Shown in pieces: positions 44,315 to 51,726 of a stretch of DNA of 64,000 nucleotides; position 1 is the stretch's first letter, and each line of letters opens with the position of its first letter. The stretch covers positions 129,313 to 193,312 of the forward strand of contig NZ_QLMA01000009.1 in the NCBI RefSeq assembly GCF_003259435.1, in the 5' to 3' direction. Below the pieces are notes generated by a model. That model was not told the origin of the DNA and ran no database searches. It worked only from the letters and a program-made list of their open reading frames with translations. The DNA is from Chitinophaga dinghuensis (GTDB lineage: Bacteria; Bacteroidota; Bacteroidia; Chitinophagales; Chitinophagaceae). The translations under genes and the position numbers were made by a program.

Positions 44315-45295
44315 ATGTATAGATATATTAGAAATATTCTTCTTTGGGTGGTTGTGATATTGCCCATATTGGGCGTAGCGCAAACCACTGTAACTGCGAA
44401 TCGCGTTGTTATTAAAGATTCCTTGGCCCTTGATGGTAAATGGATTAAACGTATCAATAATGATAGTACGCTGAGAACGGCTGGTGAACAGAGCGTTTCA
44501 ACGGATGGGGCGTTAAAGAAGTATATAGATAAGGTGGCGTCGGGAGGAGGGATGTCGCATGAGGAATTGATAGAAGCACACCTGAATCCATCGTGTTTAG
44601 AGGTCACATTTGAGTATGGCTACAAGGCAATAGTTGACTCATCTAACAAAATTACTTTAAATATTGAAAGTAGTGATGGCGTTAAAACGATTTATGATGT
44701 ATCAAATGATTTTCCATTGGCAATATTATATGCCTATGGAAAACCGCCATTCTCATTGCATACAGAAATTAGGAATAACACGCTTGATTCAATGATTGGC
44801 TTACATGTAGACGCGCGTAATAAAATGCAAAGGTATTATATCTATGATTCTAATAGCATGCCTGGTGATACAATGCGGCTGAATTTATCCGATTTGAGAG
44901 GAACCGTCAATATTTCTGTAAATGCTTTTCTACCCTTGAGTAACCAGAATTTTTTTGCCGCAAGAGCAATTATCAAGAATCTTTCGAAGGATCATGTAAT
45001 CGATTTAAACGTCGGTAGTTCTGTTGGAAGGTACGTATATCCTGGTAAGGTAGATAATGAACTACACTACTTACAAGATCCCAATGATTTTACTATTCGA
45101 TGTTCAGCCGTTCGTACGGCCAAATATGGAGACTGCTACTTATCAGGATTGATTTATTCAGATGTAAGATTAAAAGTGTACAAAAATGGAGCACTAGTTT
45201 GGAATGGAATTTTGTCTGCATTTAGTAATGACTATGCGAGTGTTTCCATTGATGCTTCTTGGAAAGAATATGAAATTATTCTGGAAGATGCGTAG
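44315..45295 (+). CDS. Exported fibre-like paralogue 2
   Basis: 326 residues. Signal peptide ends at LGVAQT. The next block (ISTDGALKKYID-type, here VSTDGALKKYIDKVASGGG) is encoded by DNA identical to copy 1 over 55 bases, while its signal-peptide DNA resembles copy 3, so the gene is a mosaic. The remainder diverges strongly from copy 1 apart from SSDGVKTIYDVS, YAYGKPPFSLH and WKEYEIILEDA. Function unknown. Confidence 0.82.
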   Translation: MYRYIRNILLWVVVILPILGVAQTTVTANRVVIKDSLALDGKWIKRINNDSTLRTAGEQSVSTDGALKKYIDKVASGGGMSHEELIEAHLNPSCLEVTFEYGYKAIVDSSNKITLNIESSDGVKTIYDVSNDFPLAILYAYGKPPFSLHTEIRNNTLDSMIGLHVDARNKMQRYYIYDSNSMPGDTMRLNLSDLRGTVNISVNAFLPLSNQNFFAARAIIKNLSKDHVIDLNVGSSVGRYVYPGKVDNELHYLQDPNDFTIRCSAVRTAKYGDCYLSGLIYSDVRLKVYKNGALVWNGILSAFSNDYASVSIDASWKEYEIILEDA

Positions 45296-45355
45296 ATCAT
45301 TTTGTTAAACCTATTCTTAGAAACCTTAATTAACTCCAAAACCATATTCAATAAC

Positions 45356-46348
45356 ATGAAAATTTTTCTTCTTTGGGTGGTAGTGCTATTGCCCTTATGG
45401 GGCGTAGCGCAAACCACTGTAACCGCGAATCGTGTTGTAATAAAAGATTCCTTGTCTCTAAATGGGAAATGGATTAATCGTTTCAATACGGATAGCGCAC
45501 CAGAAACTAACAGTGTACAGACTATTTCCTCGGACGCAGTACTGAAGAAGTATATAGATCGGGTGGCGGGAGGTGGTATTTCGACCACGGAGCTTTCAAA
45601 AATGATGAAGAATCCGGATGTACTTGAAGTGAAAGTGAGTTTGTGGACCAAGGCAAGAGTCGCCCCATCCCTCAATTTTACCTTGAATTTCCTAAGTAGT
45701 GATGGAATAAAGTCTACATGTAATGTTTATGGGAAATATTCAATTGATTATTTTACTGTATATGGGAAGCCTCCTTTTTCTCTATATGCTGCTATCCCCA
45801 ACGCAACTTCCGACTCGACATTATCAGTTTCCGTTGCTTCACAAGAACGACCTACTTCTACGGGGGCGTTTCAGAACTATGCCAATTATGTATTATTTAA
45901 ACCTGGTGATACAGCTATAATAACAGCAGATCAATTAAGAGGTAATGTTTTAATCTATGTTAAAGCTGGAGTAAGAACAAGTCTTGATAATAGTTTAATT
46001 TATATAAACGAGAAAATTACCAATCGTTCCTCTACTCAATCCATTTATGTATCAAAACCTAATAGTGGTACTTTGGCTTTAATGCCAGGGCAGGAAATAT
46101 CTCAGCGCCACCTATTGCAGATCCGCTCTGGGTATGGTTCATACAATATTTCAGCTGCAACGTTTTTTAAAGCTCCTGGCGGTGAATACTTAGCATCATA
46201 TCCTAATTCTAAGGCACTTAGGTGTAAAGTATATCGCAATGGGGTACTTAAATCAACAAAGGACCTGTCTGCATTCATGGATGACAACTTTTCCATTCCA
46301 TTAGATGCCACCTGGACAGATTGTGAAATTATTGTAGAAGACATTTAA
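45356..46348 (+). CDS. Exported fibre-like paralogue 3
   Basis: 330 residues from ATG 45356 (MKIFLLWVVVLLPLWGVAQ), the start that gives a normal signal peptide; the frame opens 54 bases earlier. Shared segments are IKDSLSLNGKWINRFN, SSDAVLKKYIDRVAGGG, SSDGIKSTCNVYGK, VYGKPPFSLYAAI and WTDCEIIVEDI. Closest in layout to copies 4 and 5 (NEKITNRSSTQS; LMPGQEISQR). Function unknown. Confidence 0.82.
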   Translation: MKIFLLWVVVLLPLWGVAQTTVTANRVVIKDSLSLNGKWINRFNTDSAPETNSVQTISSDAVLKKYIDRVAGGGISTTELSKMMKNPDVLEVKVSLWTKARVAPSLNFTLNFLSSDGIKSTCNVYGKYSIDYFTVYGKPPFSLYAAIPNATSDSTLSVSVASQERPTSTGAFQNYANYVLFKPGDTAIITADQLRGNVLIYVKAGVRTSLDNSLIYINEKITNRSSTQSIYVSKPNSGTLALMPGQEISQRHLLQIRSGYGSYNISAATFFKAPGGEYLASYPNSKALRCKVYRNGVLKSTKDLSAFMDDNFSIPLDATWTDCEIIVEDI

Positions 46349-46371
46349 CCCTAAATATTAATCTATTTTTC

Positions 46372-47367
46372 ATGTTGACACGATTGTTTGTTTTCCTGAT
46401 AATACTGCCATCAATAGCATCAGCTCAGAGTGTTATTTCTGGAAGCCGTTTGCTGATAAAAGATTCTATGTGCTTAAATGGAAACTGGGTCTGGCAGATA
46501 AATAATGATAGTACTTTAAAAGACGTTAGTGAAAAGAGTATTTCAACAGATGCTGCGCTTATGAAGTATATAGATCATGCGACGACTGGTGGAGGTAATG
46601 TTTCCTCTCTTGATATTGCAAAAATGATGATGAATCCAAATGTACTTGAAGTTAACGTATCGTTTCTGGCGACGGAATGGCTGATTCCTTTTAATCTAAG
46701 TTTTTTGAGCAGTGATAGTATTAAATCCACCATTAGTTTTTCGGGAAGCCGTCCCAATGACGTTTTCTCGGTATATGGGAAACCTCCATTTTCTTTATAT
46801 GCAGAGGTTAGAAATAAAAATGCATCATCTGTGATGTCTTTAAGCCTACGCATTAGCGAACGTTCTGTTGTCACATTTGGTGGCTATGGAAATTATTTGC
46901 TCATTAAACCGGGAGATTCGGCATTTATCGTTGCAGACAAGTTAAGAGGGAAATTGAGTATTGAAATCGGGGCGCCGTTCCAAACAACGCCTGAAACTCA
47001 TCTGACCTACGTGAATGAAAGGATAAAGAATCGTTCCGCCACTCAAATGCTTCATATGTCTATGGATGGACTTAATGCCAAAGTATTAATGCCAGGACAG
47101 GAACTTTCGCAACGTAGTTTATGTTTGAATCCAACTGGCTCCTATTCCTACAGCATTCGCGCTATTTCCTTTCATACAGGGAGTAATGGGGAATATATTG
47201 CCTATATGCCGAATTCAGCAGCTGTAAGATGTTCAGTATTCCGTAACGGAGTGTTATATGCCACTAAAGATATACCTGCATATATAGATGGGAGCGCTTA
47301 TTTACCTATAGTGATCGATGCTACCTGGGAAGACTATGAAGTTATTTTGGAGGATATCCAACCGTAA
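46372..47367 (+). CDS. Exported fibre-like paralogue 4
   Basis: 331 residues. Signal peptide MLTRLFVFLIILPSIASAQ, nearly the same as in copies 5 and 6. Family segments: IKDSMCLNGNWVWQINNDS, STDAALMKYIDHATTGGG, SSDSIKSTISFSGS, VYGKPPFSLYAEV, LMPGQELSQRS, WEDYEVILEDIQP. It begins 23 bases after copy 3. Function unknown. Confidence 0.82.
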   Translation: MLTRLFVFLIILPSIASAQSVISGSRLLIKDSMCLNGNWVWQINNDSTLKDVSEKSISTDAALMKYIDHATTGGGNVSSLDIAKMMMNPNVLEVNVSFLATEWLIPFNLSFLSSDSIKSTISFSGSRPNDVFSVYGKPPFSLYAEVRNKNASSVMSLSLRISERSVVTFGGYGNYLLIKPGDSAFIVADKLRGKLSIEIGAPFQTTPETHLTYVNERIKNRSATQMLHMSMDGLNAKVLMPGQELSQRSLCLNPTGSYSYSIRAISFHTGSNGEYIAYMPNSAAVRCSVFRNGVLYATKDIPAYIDGSAYLPIVIDATWEDYEVILEDIQP

Positions 47368-47385
47368 AAACTTAATCTATAATAC

Positions 47386-48384
47386 ATGTTAACTCGATTG
47401 TTTGTTTCCCTGCTATTGATGTCTTCAATTGCATCGGCTCAAAATAATATTGTCGCGAATCGTTTACTGGTAAAAGATTCCTTGTCCTTAAATGGAAAAT
47501 GGATCAGGCAGATCAATAATGACAGTACCCTGCAAAATGCCAGTAATAACAGTATTTCGACCGATGCGGCACTGAAGAAGTATATTGATAAGTCAATGCT
47601 TGGTGGTGGTAGCATTTCTCCTGGCGATGTTGCCAAAATGGTAACAGGTCCAAGCGTACTTGAAGTTGCCGTGCGTTTCTGGACAGGAGATAGGATGACT
47701 CCTTTGATTAATTTTAACCTGAATTTTTTAAGTAGTGACGGTATAAAATCCACTTATTACGTTTCTGGAGCTCACCCTTATGAGGTTTTCTGTGTGTATG
47801 GCAAGCCACCCTTTTCTTTATACGCTACTATTAATAATAAAACTTCTGACTCTGTATTGTCAATCCATGTATCGACGGCTGAAACTACTACGGATAACTA
47901 TTATCGTTCATATGATAATAGCATGTTTATTAAACCCGGAGATACCGCATTTATAACAGCTGATCGGCTCAGAGGATATTTAACGATCGGTATTGAGTCA
48001 TGGTTAAGAACTTATCCTGAAAACCAGATCTATTATGTCAATGAAAAAATAAAGAATCATTCTGCTACACAAACGATTACTATTCAAAAAGAGAATTATG
48101 GTCCTGTAGTATTGATGCCAGGGCAGGAGGTCTCTCAACGAAATATTTGGTTGGAACAGGCAGGATATAAGGGCATCTATTTGTTAGCAGGTTCCATTTA
48201 TACTGCTACTAATGGACAATATATGATGTCGAATAGAATAACTGCTCCTGTAAGATATACGGTTTATCGAAATGGAGAATTATACCTAACAAAGGATTTT
48301 TTAGATTACATGAATTCCTGGTACTTTGAAATCGATCCTACCTGGGAAGATTATGAAATCATATTAGAAGACATCCAACCCTAA
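47386..48384 (+). CDS. Exported fibre-like paralogue 5
   Basis: 332 residues. Signal peptide MLTRLFVSLLLMSSIASAQ. Family segments: VKDSLSLNGKWIRQINNDS, STDAALKKYIDKSMLGGG, SSDGIKSTYYVSGA, VYGKPPFSLYATI, LMPGQEVSQRN, WEDYEIILEDIQP. It begins 18 bases after copy 4, the tightest pair with copy 6. Function unknown. Confidence 0.82.
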   Translation: MLTRLFVSLLLMSSIASAQNNIVANRLLVKDSLSLNGKWIRQINNDSTLQNASNNSISTDAALKKYIDKSMLGGGSISPGDVAKMVTGPSVLEVAVRFWTGDRMTPLINFNLNFLSSDGIKSTYYVSGAHPYEVFCVYGKPPFSLYATINNKTSDSVLSIHVSTAETTTDNYYRSYDNSMFIKPGDTAFITADRLRGYLTIGIESWLRTYPENQIYYVNEKIKNHSATQTITIQKENYGPVVLMPGQEVSQRNIWLEQAGYKGIYLLAGSIYTATNGQYMMSNRITAPVRYTVYRNGELYLTKDFLDYMNSWYFEIDPTWEDYEIILEDIQP

Positions 48385-48401
48385 AATTTAACCTCTTACC
48401 C

Positions 48402-49433
48402 ATGTTAACACGATTGTTTGTTTTCCTGATGTTGCTCTCTTCTGCAGCATCAGCCCAGAGTAATGCCACAGTGAACCGCTTATTGGTAAAGGATTCCATG
48501 AGTATTGGCGGACGTTGGATCAGAGAGATAAAATCCGATAGTACCATGCAAGGGACCAGTGAAGGTACAATTTCAACGGATGGCGCATGGAAAAGCTATA
48601 TTCTGAATACGGTGCGTAATAGCCCTTTAAGCCCGGTTCCCGGGCCACCAAGAGATAGCGCTCTTACAATTGATCCGGTAACCGGAAAGCCTGCAATTAC
48701 TAAAGTATTAAGAAAGCTTTTGATTAAACAGGATTCGATACTCTTTCGAAATCCCTGGTTAAAAGTATCTATGCTTCCTCCTGGCAATGGCGGGGCAATT
48801 CTGGAAGATACTATTTATGTAAAATGTACCAGCAGTGATGGCATAGAAAGTGTAGTATCCTTTAATGGTGGCTATCCTGATTGGAACTATGCAAAAGGAA
48901 TTCCACCATTTAAAGTGGCCATCGACCTGGTCAATAAATATCCTGGTAAAATAATACAGCTGGAGGTAAGAGGTGGCTTTGTTCCCAATAGTTTTAATGT
49001 AATGAATCTGTTTATTGGCCGATATAATGACACTATCCATTTTGAGCAAAAGCATCTTAATGAACCAATTGAGGTGCTAATCTCGCTTTTAGATTCCCTA
49101 AAGAATTACAAGTCAATATCAATGACTGTAAGGAACAGGACATCTTCTATGATTAACATGGAAGTTCCTGGAGGCGTTAACAAAGTATTGCCGGGTGAAG
49201 ATCTTTGTTATGAACATTGGTACAGTTCAAATCTATATTTTACTGTGAATGGGGTGTCTGTGTCAAAAACAGGAATAATGATCGTTGTAGGTCGAATTAG
49301 ACACCAAATCAGATATCAGATTTATGAAAATGGAATTCTTACTAATACTATCCAAGAGGATTTGCATAGTAATATGCCTATCCCCATTAAAGACCCAACT
49401 GCTAAAATTGAAATAGTGCTGGAGGATAGATAG
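48402..49433 (+). CDS. Exported fibre-like paralogue 6 (long subtype)
   Basis: 343 residues. Signal peptide MLTRLFVFLMLLSSAASAQ links it to copies 4 and 5, but after STDGAWKSYILNTV it carries an extra proline-rich and TGK segment (PVPGPPRDSALTIDPVTGKP) that marks the long subtype seen also in copies 7 and 8. Later segments: SSDGIESVVSFNGG, YAKGIPPFKVAI; it ends KIEIVLEDR. Function unknown. Confidence 0.82.
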   Translation: MLTRLFVFLMLLSSAASAQSNATVNRLLVKDSMSIGGRWIREIKSDSTMQGTSEGTISTDGAWKSYILNTVRNSPLSPVPGPPRDSALTIDPVTGKPAITKVLRKLLIKQDSILFRNPWLKVSMLPPGNGGAILEDTIYVKCTSSDGIESVVSFNGGYPDWNYAKGIPPFKVAIDLVNKYPGKIIQLEVRGGFVPNSFNVMNLFIGRYNDTIHFEQKHLNEPIEVLISLLDSLKNYKSISMTVRNRTSSMINMEVPGGVNKVLPGEDLCYEHWYSSNLYFTVNGVSVSKTGIMIVVGRIRHQIRYQIYENGILTNTIQEDLHSNMPIPIKDPTAKIEIVLEDR

Positions 49434-49459
49434 GATACTTTTAAATAGAAATAATAATA

Positions 49460-50506
49460 ATGATACAAATACAGTTCATTAGAAATATGTCGATTTTGTT
49501 TTTGGGTCTGTTGTGTAACTTGTCGAATACTTACTCTCAAAGTAATTTGAGCTCAGACCGAGTAGTGGTGAAGGAATCTTTGACGTTGAAGGATCGACAG
49601 ATTAATACAATTAATAAAGACAATCAACTGAGTAAAGCAAGTAACAGTACACTATCTACAGGAGGAGCCATCCGTAATTTTATTGACAACCTCGTAGGAT
49701 TAATTCCTGTGGGCAGTAACCAGCAAAGAGATAGTATACTTTCACGCAATCCGATAACAGGAGTGCTGGAACTATCTCCTGCTCTGTTATTGAAAGATAT
49801 TTCAATGGAGTTGTTGGCCAAGCGTCAGATGCTGGAATTAAATATTACATCTTACAGCGAAATGCCAGTTTCTGAGTTCGTAGATTCTCTGGATGTTACA
49901 ATCATAAGCAGCGATGGAGTGATTACAAAAACACGTTGTGGAGGAAATGCATTAACCCGCGTGTACGGTTATGGATCCCCTCCTTTCAATATTTCTTTTT
50001 TCTGTATTAATACACGGCCGGACAGAATTTATATGCTCGAGGGCAGAAACTATTTTAATTTTTATCAGATATGTTATTATGGAGATACACTCCACTATAC
50101 TGCGAATAAACTATGTGAACAAGTATATATATCATTTGAGAATCTCCCGAAATTTGGAACTGCCCTCCGTGATTCGGTAGCGAAAGAAGTAACTATCGTT
50201 AATAATACAAAGAGTTATTGGCTATACCTCGACTCCTACGAAGATATCACAGTTGCACCAGGGGATTCTACCACTATTTTTTTTAGATATCTTCCCTATG
50301 CCCGTTTGAACTTTAATGCCTATGTATGGTATCCTTATGAAGGATACCTTCTGGAGGAGTACAGTTTAGAATACATGCATTATCGACTATACAAGAACGA
50401 TGTATTGTTTGAAGAGATGGATGTTCCAAAACCTATAGGAACAGTTATTCAGTATCCTACTGATTCTACATGGAGGAGGTTCAAACTAGTTCTGGACAAC
50501 ATTTAA
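49460..50506 (+). CDS. Exported fibre-like paralogue 7 (long subtype)
   Basis: 348 residues, or 339 if the ATG at 49487 is used (MSILFLGLLCNLSNTYSQ). Family segments: VKESLTLKDRQINTINKDN, STGGAIRNFIDNLVG, then the long-subtype insert QRDSILSRNPITGVLELSP, SSDGVITKTRCGG, VYGYGSPPFNIS and the ending TWRRFKLVLDNI. More diverged than copies 1-6. Function unknown. Confidence 0.8.
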   Translation: MIQIQFIRNMSILFLGLLCNLSNTYSQSNLSSDRVVVKESLTLKDRQINTINKDNQLSKASNSTLSTGGAIRNFIDNLVGLIPVGSNQQRDSILSRNPITGVLELSPALLLKDISMELLAKRQMLELNITSYSEMPVSEFVDSLDVTIISSDGVITKTRCGGNALTRVYGYGSPPFNISFFCINTRPDRIYMLEGRNYFNFYQICYYGDTLHYTANKLCEQVYISFENLPKFGTALRDSVAKEVTIVNNTKSYWLYLDSYEDITVAPGDSTTIFFRYLPYARLNFNAYVWYPYEGYLLEEYSLEYMHYRLYKNDVLFEEMDVPKPIGTVIQYPTDSTWRRFKLVLDNI

Positions 50507-50539
50507 CTTACTTAAATCTCAAAATAATTCTGGTTTCAC

Positions 50540-51592
50540 ATGATGAAGATAATTTTTATATTCAGCCTTTTCCTATTGAAATTATTCATAACACCAATTT
50601 ATTGCCAAAACATTACTGTGGTGAACAGGCTGTTAGTAAAGGATTCACTGGCTTTAGGTAGTAGCTGGATTCACTGTATATCTGATGACTCAGATATGCT
50701 CCATGCCGGCTCTAATGCACTTGCTAATGACGCTGCTTTGAAAAATTACATGTCCGCAGCTCTTAAAGCACCAGTATTAACTAGTAGCTCACGTTCTGAT
50801 AGCCTATTGTCTATTGATCCCTTAACTAGAAAGTATTGCATGGTCCCCAATCCTATGGAGCATAACCCCTCGCCGAATGAAGTTATTGAAATGATGCATA
50901 TTCATCCGCATATATTAAGATTTAAATATTTTCGTGATATGGATTGGGGGCCTGTGGCTATGGAAGTAGTAAGTAGCGATGGTACAATCAACTCAATGGC
51001 ACTTACCGGAGAATCGGGGATGTTATTTGCTTTTGGTAGACCGCCTTTCACCTTGAAAATTGATAACATTAATTCTTTCCCTGATAAGGCGATTGGCATT
51101 TCTCTTTATAAGCCACGGACAGAAATTTCCCCCTATGTAGAACTTAGTAGGACAGTACTTCCCGGAGATACCCAAACTATTGTAGTAGACGAATTAACAG
51201 GAGGTTATGATCTCTATTTAGGGTTAATACAAGCAAGTAGCTCTTCAATGAAAAAATTGATTATGAGGAGCGAAACCAACAATTTTATGCTCGGGCTTCT
51301 TAGAGAATATGTATGGCCTGGAAAAACTAAAGATATTTCTGTTACTACCTTTGGCTATGGAAATAGTATTGAGTTCTGGACAATTCCATTTGTAAAAACG
51401 CAAACGGGGGAATATGCAATGATCTGGAATAACCCCTCAAAATACAGCACTCGGACCTTGACTGCGGACATCTACATTAACAACGTGTTTTATCAAACCA
51501 AAACTTTTACTGGGAAATTTAGTTTGCCAAACGATTCCACCTGGAATACCATCGAAGTAATCCTTAAAGACCCCTCTGAACCCATGCCATAA
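50540..51592 (+). CDS. Exported fibre-like paralogue 8 (long subtype, last of array)
   Basis: 350 residues. Signal peptide MMKIIFIFSLFLLKLFITPI, cut near YCQN. Family segments: VKDSLALGSSWIHCISDDS, ANDAALKNYMSAALK, insert SRSDSLLSIDPLTRKYCMVP, SSDGTINSMALTGE, AFGRPPFTLKI and the ending TWNTIEVILKD. It is the last rightward gene before the putative right end of the element. Function unknown. Confidence 0.8.
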   Translation: MMKIIFIFSLFLLKLFITPIYCQNITVVNRLLVKDSLALGSSWIHCISDDSDMLHAGSNALANDAALKNYMSAALKAPVLTSSSRSDSLLSIDPLTRKYCMVPNPMEHNPSPNEVIEMMHIHPHILRFKYFRDMDWGPVAMEVVSSDGTINSMALTGESGMLFAFGRPPFTLKIDNINSFPDKAIGISLYKPRTEISPYVELSRTVLPGDTQTIVVDELTGGYDLYLGLIQASSSSMKKLIMRSETNNFMLGLLREYVWPGKTKDISVTTFGYGNSIEFWTIPFVKTQTGEYAMIWNNPSKYSTRTLTADIYINNVFYQTKTFTGKFSLPNDSTWNTIEVILKDPSEPMP

Positions 51593-51608
51593 AGCATTTC
51601 GTAGTATC

Positions 51609-51646
51609 CGGACGTCTCGTTTTAATCCCTCGGACGTCTGGTTTTA
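51609..51646 (+). repeat. Direct repeat at the putative right end of the element
   Basis: CGGACGTCTCGTTTTA (51609-51624) and CGGACGTCTGGTTTTA (51631-51646) match at 15 of 16 positions, with starts 22 bp apart. Adjacent 22-bp spaced sites are how MuA binds the right end of Mu. No clear match was found at the left end. Confidence 0.5.
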
Positions 51647-51673
51647 CCTGTATTATACCTCTCCTGTTCCCAT

Positions 51674-51704
51674 AAAAAAAGCCTGCTCACCAGGAGTAGG
51701 CTTT
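51674..51704 (-). terminator. Terminator of the TolB/beta-barrel gene
   Basis: AAAGCCTGCTC and GAGTAGGCTTT pair over 11 bp with one wobble and a 5-base loop. On the minus strand a run of seven T follows. It lies 23 bases after the stop of the leftward gene and marks host DNA. Confidence 0.82.
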
Positions 51705-51726
51705 AGTATGATATAATTAGGTATGA

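Larger units (their letters stand above)
43297..51592 (+). repeat. Tandem array of eight paralogous genes
   Basis: Eight consecutive same-strand genes of about 1 kb each code related exported proteins. Each has a signal peptide, then NRxxxKDSLxLxGxWI, a DSTL...STDxALKxYID segment, a middle SSDGI...YGxPPF segment and a C-terminal W.DYE.ILED ending. Gaps are 17-60 bases, without terminators. Copies 1 and 2 share an identical 55-base block (43466-43520 and 44496-44550). Confidence 0.88.

Noticed and set aside
43297-51592. Possible CRISPR array or non-coding repeat cluster
   Set aside because: The repeats are about 1 kb apart, each within a full-length reading frame with a signal peptide; there are no short identical repeats with spacers and no cas genes.
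26930-51700. 5-bp target-site duplication with TG...CA ends
   Set aside because: I compared plausible TG starts in 26,896-27,007 with CA ends in 51,593-51,720 and found no matching flanking 5-mers, so no ends are called.
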